A program made the translations under genes and the position numbers. The notes under the pieces were generated by a model. That model was not told where the DNA came from and did not search any database. It saw nothing but the letters and a program-made list of their open reading frames with translations. From contig NZ_ML119083.1 in NCBI RefSeq assembly GCF_003789055.1, positions 372,001-436,000 of the forward strand: a stretch of 64,000 bases of DNA, given 5' to 3'. Position 1 is the stretch's first letter, and each line of letters starts with the position of its first letter. The DNA is from Histidinibacterium lentulum. Its GTDB lineage: Bacteria; Pseudomonadota; Alphaproteobacteria; Rhodobacterales; Rhodobacteraceae. Below, in pieces: positions 29,512 to 37,627 of the stretch.

Positions 29512-30461
29512 GGCGTTTCCGACGCGAGGATCGGCAAGACATGGGGACGGACCGCCCCGAGCGCGGGAAGGGCGAGCTGGCGCTGCAGATGGCGGCGCAG
29601 ACGGGGGAGGAAGGCGCGGTAGCGCGGTTTGCCGCCGGCGATCAGCGCGGCGAAGACGCCGAGGATGCGCAGGTTGCGCTGTACCGAGAGCACGGCGCGG
29701 GCGGCCGCGAGGCTCTCGGGGCTGGTCTGCGTCAGGCGGGCGAAGGCATCGAGGGTGCGCGCCCCGGTCGCCGGCGAGACATCGCGGCGCACGTCGTCGA
29801 GCAGCGAGGCGAGATCGTAGGCCGGGGGGGCGAGGAAGGCGTCCTGGAAATCGAGGAGGCCGAGGCGGTCGGTGCCTCGACGGTCCGGGCGCCAGATAAG
29901 GTTCTCGGCGTGGAAATCCCTGAGCGACAGGATCATCGGGCCGGCGGCATGGTCCGTCATGGCGGCCTCGAGCGTCCCGGCGATGGCATCCCGCCGGTCC
30001 GGGTCGGGGACCGCATGGGCGAAGAAGGGGGCGAGCATCGCCGCGGCCGTGGCGGGGACCAGCGTCGAGAGACCCGCGGGAGGCGGCGCGGACTGAAGGG
30101 CGGCGAGGAGGGCGGCGGCGGTCTCGTAGATCTCGGCCTCGTCCCCGGGGTGGTTGTCGAGATGGCGCGCGGCCTGGGTGGGCCCGAGGTCCTCGAGGAT
30201 CAGGATGCCGTGGCGCGTGTCGGCGTGGAGCACGTCGGGCGCCGCGAGGCCGAGGCTGCGCAGGTGGGCGCCGACGCGCAGGAAGGCGTCGAGGCTTTCG
30301 ACGGCCTCGGGGGGCGCATCCATGACGATGCGGGTCTCGGCGCCCCGTCGCAGGCGGAGGTAGCGCCGGCGGGAGGCGTCGGCGGGCAGGGGCGTGACCT
30401 GCCAGTCAGCGTAACCGGCGGAGCTGAGGACATCGGCCAGGAGGCAGGCGCGGTCAGACAC
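29502..30461 (-). CDS. amgK: AmgK-like N-acetylmuramate/N-acetylglucosamine kinase (APH fold)
   Basis: This 319-residue aminoglycoside-phosphotransferase-fold kinase starts at GTG 30461 and overlaps tsaE by 8 nt. The catalytic loop reads L-R-D-F-H-A-E-N, and the metal-binding G-L-L-D-F-Q-D-A follows, with Y-D-L-A-S-L-L-D-D further on. With MurU it forms the anomeric-sugar-kinase route that bypasses fosfomycin-sensitive MurA in cell-wall recycling. It overlaps murU by 10 nt. Confidence 0.88.
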   Translation of the reverse strand: MSDRACLLADVLSSAGYADWQVTPLPADASRRRYLRLRRGAETRIVMDAPPEAVESLDAFLRVGAHLRSLGLAAPDVLHADTRHGILILEDLGPTQAARHLDNHPGDEAEIYETAAALLAALQSAPPPAGLSTLVPATAAAMLAPFFAHAVPDPDRRDAIAGTLEAAMTDHAAGPMILSLRDFHAENLIWRPDRRGTDRLGLLDFQDAFLAPPAYDLASLLDDVRRDVSPATGARTLDAFARLTQTSPESLAAARAVLSVQRNLRILGVFAALIAGGKPRYRAFLPRLRRHLQRQLALPALGAVRPHVLPILASETPWT

Positions 30462-30924
30462 CGGCGGCCTCGAGCCGCGCGGGCCAGGGGTCTGGGCCGG
30501 CGAGGGTCAGAAGATGGGCGGTCTCGCCCGCGGCGAAGGTCAGGCCGAGGGCCTCGGGCGGGGCGAGATCCCCCAGCCGGTCGGGCCATTCCACAAGGCA
30601 GATCGCCGTGTCGAAGGCGGTTTCCAGCCCCAGCTCGACAGCCTCGTCGGGGCCGGTGAGACGGTAGAGATCGGCGTGCCAGAGTTCGGTTCCGCGGGGG
30701 TCGCCGTAGGTCTGGACGAGGGTGAAGGTGGGCGAGGGGACCTCCTCCGACGGGTTCTCCATGCGGGCGCGGATCAGCGCGCGGGCGAAGGCGGTCTTGC
30801 CCGCGCCGATGGGACCCGACAGCAGGAGGGTGTCGCCGGGGCCCAGGATCGGGGCCAGCCGGGCGGCGAGCGCCTCGGTGTCGTCGAGGCGCGAGAGGGT
30901 CAGCGGGCCGGGCAGTCGGGGCAT
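30454..30924 (-). CDS. tsaE: tRNA threonylcarbamoyladenosine biosynthesis ATPase TsaE
   Basis: This 156-residue P-loop protein has Walker A G-P-I-G-A-G-K-T at 37-44 and S-P-T-F-T-L-V downstream. The H-A-D-L-Y-R-L segment is the family signature. TsaE acts with TsaB and TsaD, the latter encoded at 44017 here, to make t6A at position 37 of ANN-decoding tRNAs. It is the first gene of the tsaE-amgK-murU-addB-addA unit. Confidence 0.96.
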   Translation of the reverse strand: MPRLPGPLTLSRLDDTEALAARLAPILGPGDTLLLSGPIGAGKTAFARALIRARMENPSEEVPSPTFTLVQTYGDPRGTELWHADLYRLTGPDEAVELGLETAFDTAICLVEWPDRLGDLAPPEALGLTFAAGETAHLLTLAGPDPWPARLEAAGV

Positions 30925-31079
30925 GGCGCAACACTAGGCGAAGGGCGCGGTGCCGCAAGCGCGAATGGGGCGAGGACACGGGTCGCCCGGCGGGACCGCG
31001 CGCGCCCGGGGTGCCCGGTGCGTGGCGGCGGGGCCTGCCGGTGACGGCGGGCATCGGGAGGGGGTGGACGCGCCGCCGG

Positions 31080-31098
31080 CCCGGGCGGCGCGCCCGGG
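31080..31098. other. GC-rich hairpin in the tsaE upstream gap
   Basis: The 272-bp gap 30925-31196 is extremely GC-rich. It contains a perfect 8-bp inverted repeat CCCGGGCG / CGCCCGGG with a 3-nt loop. I see no credible gene in the gap. The structure may end the PAS gene transcript upstream of tsaE, but there is no T-tract. Confidence 0.35.
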
Positions 31099-31196
31099 TT
31101 CGGTGACGGGGGCCCGGGTCGCCGGGAGCGGGGCGGCCACGGGGTCCGGAGCCGCGCGGCCGCGCGCCGAGGGTGCGCAGCGGGCGCCTTGGCGGC

Positions 31197-32822
31197 TCAG
31201 CCGTGGGCGGCGACGGGGGCGGCCCCTTCCGCGAGAGCGGGCCGGAGGGCGCGGAGCGGCATGTCCTCGGCGGGGCAGGCGAAGGCGACCATGGTGCTTC
31301 CGCCCTGGAGGGGAACGACGCGGAGGCGCAGGCGGCGGCCGTCGTCGCGCTGGAGCTGCGCCGTCCACGGCTCGCGGTCGCCCGAGGCGCGGATGCTGGC
31401 GCGGATCTCGGGCCAGAGATCGGTGGCGGCGCAGGCGCCGCGCCAGCGGGCGATCTCGTCGGGGAGGCGCTGGTCCCTGACCGGCAAGAGCGCGCCGGCG
31501 CCGTCACCCTCCTGCGGATCGGGCAGGGGCCACATGGCGCGGTATCGGGCGTTGGCCAGGATGAGCGTGCCGCCGGAGGAGAAGACGGCGATCCCCTCGT
31601 CCATGGCGTCGAACACGGCATGGGCGGTGTCGATCTCCCCCCGGAAGCGGCGCGTAAGGGACATTTCGGCGGTGATGTCCTCCATCAGGAAGGCGATGGC
31701 GCCGTCGGGATGGGGGCGGCCCGTGACGCGGTAGGTCTGGCCACTGGGCAGGGACCAGAGGTCGCAATAGGTGCCGTCAGCAGCCTCGGTCTCCAGCGCC
31801 GCGATCTGTTCGCGCCAGCCGCGGTAGTTGCGCGGCTCGGGCAGCATTCGCGCCTCGCGCAGGCGGTCGAGAAACGCCTCGATCGGCGGTCGGGAGGCGA
31901 GGAAATCCACGGGCAGGCCTGTCAGGTCCACCAACGAGGGATTGAACATCGCCAGCCGCCGGCCCCGGTCGAAGATGGCGAGGCCGATGGCGAGGTCGGC
32001 GAAGGTCTTCGACAGGGTCTGCACGAAGTTGCGCTGCGCCGCCTCGGCGCGGACCACAGCGGTGGCGTCGGTGGCGAAGTGGATCGAGCCCGCGCCGCGG
32101 CGGATGCTGATGATGTCGAACCACGGCGCCTCGTCCCGCTTCGGGAGCAGGAGCTGCACCCTGCGGCAGTCACGGTCTCCGGCCTCTTCGGGCATGGCGA
32201 TCCCGGGAAACAGCCGGCGCGGGGGCCAGCGCACGGACTCGGGGGATGCGGGATCGGACTCGAGGTCGAGATAGCTGCGGTTGGCCCAGATCACGCGCCC
32301 CCGGTCATCCTGCTGCCAGATCAGCTGTGGCGCATCCTCGGCGAGGGCACGCAGGGTCTGCAGTTCCTCCTCCTTCGCGGAGAGCGCGAGCGGGCTGATG
32401 GCTGTGCCCGGGGCCGCGTCATCGCTTCCGTGGAGGGTGAGCCGCACGAGGCCGTCCCAGTATTCGAGGTCGATCCATTCGGGCCCGGTGGCGGAGACGA
32501 TCTGGCTGTGGCCGTCCTCGTCTATGGCGTCGAGGCGCGCGCGCAGGTCGGGAAAGCTGCGCGACAGGGTCTGGATGAGGGCCTCCTTCTCCCCCCCGCC
32601 GGACCCGGCAGAGACGGCGGGGGCGATCAGGAGCCGGCGGGCGGGAGGCGTCGCATCCTCGATCTCGTCTCCGTCGAGCAGGACCGTCACGGTCCCCTCC
32701 GCCTCGCGCATGAGCTGGCGCGCGCTGCCGGTCCGTGGACCGGGGCAGAGGATCACGAGGGCCACGGCGAGAAGGCAGGCCGCAACCGGGAGCAGCGCGG
32801 CGAGAATCGTCGGATCGAGCAT
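31197..32822 (-). CDS. PAS-domain signalling protein without a kinase domain
   Basis: This 541-residue protein has one N-terminal membrane segment (about 8-28) and then three probable PAS-fold segments. One is near 165-275, containing I-W-Q-Q-D-D-x-G-R-V-I-W-A-N. A second, starting near 285, contains L-A-I-F-D-R-G-R-R-L. A third, near 410, contains D-E-G-I-A-V-F-S-S-G. No H-box, N-box, GGDEF, EAL or methyl-accepting sequence was seen, so it probably senses or docks. It sits just downstream of regB on the same strand. Function inferred only. Confidence 0.75.
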   Translation of the reverse strand: MLDPTILAALLPVAACLLAVALVILCPGPRTGSARQLMREAEGTVTVLLDGDEIEDATPPARRLLIAPAVSAGSGGGEKEALIQTLSRSFPDLRARLDAIDEDGHSQIVSATGPEWIDLEYWDGLVRLTLHGSDDAAPGTAISPLALSAKEEELQTLRALAEDAPQLIWQQDDRGRVIWANRSYLDLESDPASPESVRWPPRRLFPGIAMPEEAGDRDCRRVQLLLPKRDEAPWFDIISIRRGAGSIHFATDATAVVRAEAAQRNFVQTLSKTFADLAIGLAIFDRGRRLAMFNPSLVDLTGLPVDFLASRPPIEAFLDRLREARMLPEPRNYRGWREQIAALETEAADGTYCDLWSLPSGQTYRVTGRPHPDGAIAFLMEDITAEMSLTRRFRGEIDTAHAVFDAMDEGIAVFSSGGTLILANARYRAMWPLPDPQEGDGAGALLPVRDQRLPDEIARWRGACAATDLWPEIRASIRASGDREPWTAQLQRDDGRRLRLRVVPLQGGSTMVAFACPAEDMPLRALRPALAEGAAPVAAHG

Positions 32823-32948
32823 GGAGAGTCCTTCCGGGGCCGAGGCCCCATGCCTACGACAGGGAGGGTTAATCGCTGGTTAAGCGTGATGGGCGGCGCC
32901 GGGGGATGGCCGGCTGAAGCCCGGCCTACGCCGCAGGGGTGGGCGGAG

Positions 32949-34337
32949 TCAGGCGGTGAAGGGCTGGTTCTCGCCGAGGCCGCCCTCGGGCGACGGGCGA
33001 GGGACGACCTCGAGGGCGGCGCGGGGCCAGACCACCTGCACCAGCGCCCCGCCGAGCCTTCCGGCGTCGCGGTCGGTGCCGCCGCCGTTCGCGAAGGAGA
33101 CCCGGGCCCCCGAGCGTTCCAGCAGGGTCTTGGCGATGAAGAGCCCGAGGCCCATACCCTCGTAGCCGGGTCGCTTGCCGCGGTCCTGGGGCTCCTTGCG
33201 ACGGGTCACGAAGGGATCGCCGATCCGCCCGATCAGCTGCGGCGGAAAGCCCGGACCGTCGTCGCCGATGCGCAGGCGGACCTCGGTCTCGGTCCAGGAG
33301 AGCGAGACCTCAACCTCGCTGCGGGCGAAATCGACGGCGTTCTGCACGAGGTTCCTCAGCCCGTGGATCACCTCGGGCCGCCGCTCGATCACCGGCTGGG
33401 CCGTGGGCGCGCCGAGGTCGGGCCGGGTGGCGATGCGCACGGCCTTGCCGCGGCTGGCGTGGGGTTCCGCCGCCTCCTGCACCACGGCCTCCAGCGGGGC
33501 CTGTTTCAGGTGGCGGTCGTCCTTTCCGGCCCGGCCCATGGAGCGCAGGATGTCGCGGCAGCGGTCCGCCTGCTGCCGGATCAGTGCCGCGTCGGCCTTC
33601 AGCTCCGGGTCCTCGATCTCGTCGATCAGTTCCGAGGACACGAGCTTGATCGTCGCGAGCGGCGTTCCGAGTTCGTGTGCGGCCGCCGCCACCACGCCGC
33701 CGAGGTCCGTCAGCTTCTGTTCCCGCGCCAGCGCGAGCTGGGTGGCCAGCAGCGCCTCGCCCATGGTGTGCATCTCGTTCGTCACCTGCCGGGCATAGAG
33801 CGACAGGAACGCCACCCCCACCACCAGCGCCATCCAGAAGCCGAAGCGGAACAGCAGGGGCAGTTCCAGCGGCACGCCGTCGGGGTCGAGGATGGGCAGG
33901 TAGTGCCAGCTCTGCAGGGTTACGATGGTGATCGCGAGGAGCCCCATGAGCAGGGTCGAGCGCAGGTGCAGGACGGTGGCCGAGATCGTCACCGGGGCCA
34001 GCATCAGAAGCGCGAAAGGGTTGTTCAGCCCGCCCGTGAGATAGAGCAGGAGCCCCAGCTGCAGCACGTCGAAGATCATCATCAGCATGGCCTGCCGTTC
34101 TGTCAGGCGCTGGTTCTCCGGAAACAGGAAGGTCGAGAAGAGGTTGGCGAGCACGGAGGCGCCCACGGTCATGGCGGCCAGCCCGATCTCGAACTGGATG
34201 CCGAAGGAGCGCACCGCCACGACGATCGCCGCGGTCTGACCGAGGATCGCGATCCAGCGCAGCACCACGAGGGTCCGGAGGCGCACCCAGTTGGCGCGCC
34301 GGTGATCCTGGAACATCTCGAGTTCGCTGACGTCCAT
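32949..34337 (-). CDS. regB: Redox sensor histidine kinase RegB/PrrB
   Basis: This 462-residue kinase has six membrane helices in roughly residues 25-185. The quinone-sensing heptapeptide G-G-L-N-N-P-F is at 102-108. The phospho-acceptor is H221 in H-E-L-G-T-P-L-A-T-I, and C260 is the equivalent of the redox-active cysteine of R. capsulatus RegB. The C-terminal ATPase has G-D-D-G-P-G-F. Start at M-D-V-S-E-L is used because an upstream start would extend beyond the family. It is divergent from senC. Confidence 0.95.
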   Translation of the reverse strand: MDVSELEMFQDHRRANWVRLRTLVVLRWIAILGQTAAIVVAVRSFGIQFEIGLAAMTVGASVLANLFSTFLFPENQRLTERQAMLMMIFDVLQLGLLLYLTGGLNNPFALLMLAPVTISATVLHLRSTLLMGLLAITIVTLQSWHYLPILDPDGVPLELPLLFRFGFWMALVVGVAFLSLYARQVTNEMHTMGEALLATQLALAREQKLTDLGGVVAAAAHELGTPLATIKLVSSELIDEIEDPELKADAALIRQQADRCRDILRSMGRAGKDDRHLKQAPLEAVVQEAAEPHASRGKAVRIATRPDLGAPTAQPVIERRPEVIHGLRNLVQNAVDFARSEVEVSLSWTETEVRLRIGDDGPGFPPQLIGRIGDPFVTRRKEPQDRGKRPGYEGMGLGLFIAKTLLERSGARVSFANGGGTDRDAGRLGGALVQVVWPRAALEVVPRPSPEGGLGENQPFTA

Positions 34338-34416
34338 CTGCGGCAATGGGCTCCGGTGGCAAAGGCGGCGTGCAGAGCGTATGTCTGCGGCCGGCATAGA
34401 GCAATGGAGACAGCCG

Positions 34417-35046
34417 ATGGCCAGAACGGGCACGATCGCCATAGCGGCCGCCATCGTCGCGGTCGTCGGCGTGGGCGGGACGTATCTCTGGAGCGAACTG
34501 CGTCAGACGACCGGGGATTTCGCGCAATGCACCCGCGGCTCGGTGGCGGGCGGCGCGCTGGGCGGGCCGTTCACCCTCGTGAGCGAGACCGGGGAGACGG
34601 TGACCGACGCCGACGTCATCGACCGGCCGACGCTGATCTATTTCGGCTATACCTTCTGCCCGGACGTCTGTCCGCTCGACAGCATGCGCAACGCGCTCGC
34701 GCTCGAGATGCTCGAGGAGCGGGGGGTGGATGCGAAGGGCGTCTTCATCACCGTCGATCCGGCCCGTGACGACGTGGAGGTGGTGCGCGACTTCACCGAC
34801 AATTTCCACGAGGACATGCTGGGCCTCACCGGGACAGCCGAGCAGGTGGACGCCGCGGCAAAGGCCTACCGGGTCTACTACGACGCGCGGATCGAGGAGG
34901 ACCCGGAGTTCTATCTCGTGGATCATTCGGCCTTTACCTATCTCGTGCTGCCGGAGGCCGGGTTCATCGACGTCTTCCGCCGCGAGGCGGCGCCGGAGGA
35001 GATCGCCGACACGGTTCAATGCGTCGCCGAGGTCGCACGGGTTTGA
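34417..35046 (+). CDS. senC: SenC/Sco1-family copper chaperone (PrrC)
   Basis: This 209-residue protein has one N-terminal membrane anchor (about 5-25), a thioredoxin-like fold, the copper-binding C-P-D-V-C (C81, C85) and a later His in V-D-H-S-A-F. It helps assemble the CuA site of cytochrome oxidase and links respiration to RegB-RegA signalling. GGAGA at 34406-34410 supports the ATG at 34417 over an upstream ATG at 34381. It lies between regB and regA, the conserved PrrBCA arrangement. Confidence 0.93.
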   Translation: MARTGTIAIAAAIVAVVGVGGTYLWSELRQTTGDFAQCTRGSVAGGALGGPFTLVSETGETVTDADVIDRPTLIYFGYTFCPDVCPLDSMRNALALEMLEERGVDAKGVFITVDPARDDVEVVRDFTDNFHEDMLGLTGTAEQVDAAAKAYRVYYDARIEEDPEFYLVDHSAFTYLVLPEAGFIDVFRREAAPEEIADTVQCVAEVARV

Positions 35047-35103
35047 CGGGTCGCGTGGCGGGGGCTACCTCTGACCGCACGGAGTATCAGGGAGATGTGA
35101 TCG

Positions 35104-35655
35104 GTGGACGCGACTGGACTGGACCTCGGAAGCGATCCGTCGCTCCTGCTGGTCGATGACGACGAGCCCTTTCTGAAGCGTCTGGCCAAGGCGATGGAGA
35201 AGCGGGGCTTCGTCGTGGAGACCGCCGACAGCGTCGCCGCGGGCAAGGCCATCGCCACTGCCCGGCCGCCCGCCTACGCGGTGATCGACCTGCGGCTGGA
35301 GGACGGCAACGGGCTCGACGTGGTGGAGACGCTGCGAGAGCGCCGGCCCGACAGCCGGATCGTGGTGCTGACGGGCTACGGCGCCATCGCCACGGCGGTG
35401 GCCGCGGTGAAGATGGGCGCGACGGACTATCTGTCGAAACCCGCCGACGCCGCCGACGTCACCAACGCGCTGCTGTCCCGGCCCGAGAGCATGCCACCCC
35501 CGCCCGAGAACCCGATGTCCGCCGACCGGGTGCGGTGGGAGCATATCCAGCGGGTCTACGAGCTCTGCGACCGTAACGTCAGCGAGACCGCGCGCCGGCT
35601 GAACATGCACCGCCGGACACTCCAGCGCATCCTCGCCAAGCGCAGCCCGCGTTGA
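35104..35655 (+). CDS. regA: Response regulator RegA/PrrA
   Basis: This 183-residue global redox regulator has the acidic triad D18-D20 and phospho-acceptor D62, then a proline linker and the C-terminal Fis-type HTH with N-V-S-E-T-A-R-R-L-N-M-H-R-R. That HTH sequence is nearly invariant in RegA proteins. Translation starts at GTG 35104. It controls photosynthesis, respiration and carbon or nitrogen fixation genes in related organisms. Confidence 0.97.
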   Translation: MDATGLDLGSDPSLLLVDDDEPFLKRLAKAMEKRGFVVETADSVAAGKAIATARPPAYAVIDLRLEDGNGLDVVETLRERRPDSRIVVLTGYGAIATAVAAVKMGATDYLSKPADAADVTNALLSRPESMPPPPENPMSADRVRWEHIQRVYELCDRNVSETARRLNMHRRTLQRILAKRSPR

Positions 35656-35662
35656 GGCGTCG

Positions 35663-35680
35663 CTCCCCAAGGGAGTATTT
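35663..35680 (+). terminator. Hairpin with AT-rich tail after regA
   Basis: CTCCC-caa-GGGAG followed by TATTT begins 8 bp after the regA stop. The downstream GGGAGTATTT...AGATGAGGAGG wording resembles a recurrent intergenic 3'-end element of Rhodobacterales that I know only from general recall. Confidence 0.45.
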
Positions 35681-35707
35681 CCGGCCAGATGAGGAGGGGG
35701 CGTCGGG

Positions 35708-36586
35708 TCAGGACCCTGCCGCCTCGGCCCTGAGCCAGCGCAGGAAGGTGTCGCGCAGCGGGGTCTTCTGACCCGGGCGGGTGACGATGTGGTAGGCGAC
35801 GGCGCTGTCGCGTTCCGTGCAGAGGGCGAGGAGGCGGCCCTCGGCGATCTCCGTCTCCACGATGGGCAGGGGCAGGAGGGCGATGCCGAGACCCGCCTTC
35901 GCCGCCTCGCGGGCGAGTTCGGCGGTGTCGAAGGTGAGGACCTTCTCTGACGCCAGGTCGACGCCGTGGGATTGCGCCCAGATCTCCTCCTCGCCGGAGA
36001 GGCGGTCGGTGATCCAGGTTCCGCCGGCGAGATCCGACAGGCGATCCGTCCGGCGTCCGGCGAAGCGGCCCGGCGCGCCCACGGCGACATGGCCCGCGGG
36101 CATCAGGGGCACCGAGTCGACTCCGGGCCAGGGGCCGCGGCCGTACCGGATGGCGATGTCGATGCCTTCGGCACGCAGGTCGGCGAGCGCCGTTCCGGGA
36201 ATGATCTCGAGCGCGACGTCGGGATGGTCGGACCAGAAGCGGCCGATCCGGGGCATCAGCCAGTTCGCGGCGAAAGTGGGCGTTGTCGCGATCCGCAAGG
36301 GCCGGGCCGCGTCGCGCTCGCGCAGGTCCTTGGCGGCGGCGGTCATGATGCCCAGGGCCTCGGTCAGGGCGAGGGCAAGGGGCTGGGCCTCTGGGGTCAC
36401 GGTCATGCCGTTGCCGGAGCGGCGCATGAGCGGCAGGGCGAAATGCTCCTCCAGAGCGCGGACATGCTGGGCGATGGCGGCATGGGTCACGTTCAGCTCG
36501 CGCGCGGCCGCGGAGAAGCTGCCGTGGCGGGCGGCGGATTCGAAGGCGCGCATCGCGGCGAGGGACGGCAGGTCGCGCCAGCTCAT
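35708..36586 (-). CDS. LysR-family transcriptional regulator (GcvA-like)
   Basis: This 292-residue protein has an N-terminal winged HTH with S-F-S-A-A-A-R-E-L-N-V-T-H-A-A-I (about 23-40). It then has a periplasmic-binding-like effector domain with W-L-M-P-R near 108. The GcvA-type N-terminus L-P-S-L-A-A-M-R-A-F-E is present. The target is unknown. It is divergent from the 52-residue ORF at 36776. Distance from glycine genes argues against a glycine-specific role. Confidence 0.9.
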   Translation of the reverse strand: MSWRDLPSLAAMRAFESAARHGSFSAAARELNVTHAAIAQHVRALEEHFALPLMRRSGNGMTVTPEAQPLALALTEALGIMTAAAKDLRERDAARPLRIATTPTFAANWLMPRIGRFWSDHPDVALEIIPGTALADLRAEGIDIAIRYGRGPWPGVDSVPLMPAGHVAVGAPGRFAGRRTDRLSDLAGGTWITDRLSGEEEIWAQSHGVDLASEKVLTFDTAELAREAAKAGLGIALLPLPIVETEIAEGRLLALCTERDSAVAYHIVTRPGQKTPLRDTFLRWLRAEAAGS

Positions 36587-36653
36587 GCTGTAAGTCTGGC
36601 TGACATGTGCCCAGTTTTTCTGACTGGCGGGTGGAGGTCAACCTGCCTAGGTG

Positions 36654-36684
36654 AGCGGTGTCGCCGGGATCACCGGCGACCGCT
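36654..36684. promoter_or_regulatory. Strong inverted repeat between the LysR gene and the 36776 ORF
   Basis: An 8-bp perfect stem GTCGCCGG / CCGGCGAC with a GATCA loop is extended by an outer AGCG / CGCT pair. It lies 92 bp upstream of the small ORF and is not followed by a T-tract. It could be an operator dyad for the LysR protein or an attenuator-like fold. Confidence 0.4.
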
Positions 36685-36775
36685 CTTCGAACACCCCGGC
36701 GGTTCGACCGGCCCCGCGCTGCCCCCCGGCGCGGACCGGACCGGCTCGCCCGCGACACAGCAAAGGACGTGACCC

Positions 36776-36934
36776 ATGCTCGGCATCTTCTCCTCCGCCT
36801 TCAACCTCGCCGCGCGCACCGACGACTGGAGCCAGCCGCCGGCGAAGCCGATCGCCCCGGCCTCCGCCAAGGGCGACGAGGCGCAGGCTCCGCGCCGCAA
36901 GCGGATCGCCTTCACCCTGAGCGCGCTCGACTGA
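36776..36934 (+). CDS. Conserved-looking 52-residue small protein
   Basis: The frame reads M-L-G-I-F-S-S-A-F-N-L-A-A-R and ends in F-T-L-S-A-L-D. A ribosome-site-like AGGA precedes the ATG by about 8 nt. The middle is Lys/Arg-rich. The amphipathic N-terminus and basic centre look like a genuine small protein of Rhodobacteraceae type. No function assigned. It is the only ORF in the 378-bp gap between the LysR gene and the HD gene. Confidence 0.65.
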   Translation: MLGIFSSAFNLAARTDDWSQPPAKPIAPASAKGDEAQAPRRKRIAFTLSALD

Positions 36935-36964
36935 GTGGGCAGGGCGCGCCTGCCCGCCCCGGGG

Positions 36965-37561
36965 TCACAGCGCCGCCATCAGCTCCGCGTGGCGGGCGGT
37001 GTAGTCGGCGCGCACCTCGACGGGCGGGCGCAGGCGGATCGTGCAGGCCGCGATCAGGCCCTCGTCGGGGCGGCCGAAGAAGCGGGTCGCCTCCGCCTCG
37101 GAGAAGCCCGCGATCCGCGTTGCCTCGAGCCAGGCCGAGACCCTGTCGGCGGCCTTGATCTGTTGCTTGACGGGTTTCGGCACCTCGGCGGGCAGGCCGA
37201 AGCGGATGTGGATCGCCCGCATCAGCCGGTCGTCGAGCTCTCCGTAGGAGGGCCCGACCGCGGCCTTCACAGGCGAGATCATGTCGCCGATCACGTATTC
37301 CGGCGCATCGTGCAGCAGCGCCGCCAGCCGCCAGCGCGGTTCCGCCGAGGGGCGGCGCAGGGCGAAGATGCGCTCCACCAGCAGCGAATGCTCGGCCACG
37401 GAATAGGCGTAGTCGCCGCGTGTCTGGCCGTTCCAGCGGGCGACGAAGGCGAGACCGTGGGCGATGTCCTCGATCTCGATGTCCATGGGCGTGGGATCCA
37501 GGAGGTCGAGCCGGCGGCCCGAAAGCATCCGTTGCCAGGCGCGGGGCTGGGGTCTGGGCAT
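36965..37561 (-). CDS. HD-domain phosphohydrolase (YfbR-like)
   Basis: This 198-residue HD-domain protein carries Y-S-V-A-E-H-S-L-L-V near 53-62, then L-L-H-D-A-P-E (the HD pair) near 82-88, and a later D-x-x-x-A-W-L-E. The pattern fits 5'-deoxyribonucleotidase YfbR-type enzymes. Substrate not certain. It is convergent with the small 36776 ORF and 66 bp from the adhP stop on the same strand. Confidence 0.85.
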   Translation of the reverse strand: MPRPQPRAWQRMLSGRRLDLLDPTPMDIEIEDIAHGLAFVARWNGQTRGDYAYSVAEHSLLVERIFALRRPSAEPRWRLAALLHDAPEYVIGDMISPVKAAVGPSYGELDDRLMRAIHIRFGLPAEVPKPVKQQIKAADRVSAWLEATRIAGFSEAEATRFFGRPDEGLIAACTIRLRPPVEVRADYTARHAELMAAL

Positions 37562-37627
37562 GGCGGCACCTCCTCAGGCGCCGCTTGATAGCATCCCGGC
37601 GGCAGGGGGCCAGCCCCGGCGGTGTCC

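Noticed and set aside
30925-31196. A + strand gene in the GC-rich gap before tsaE
   Set aside because: The open frame is rich in Gly, Ala, Arg and Pro with no motif or ribosome site, and it overlaps the PAS gene antisense.
31197-32822. The PAS protein as a histidine kinase
   Set aside because: No H-box, N-box or G-box was found after the PAS segments, so it is annotated as PAS-only.
31173-34769. A 1198-codon + strand frame opposite the PAS gene and regB
   Set aside because: It overlaps three convincing genes on both strands, has His/Gly/Arg-rich shadow composition and no recognisable domain.
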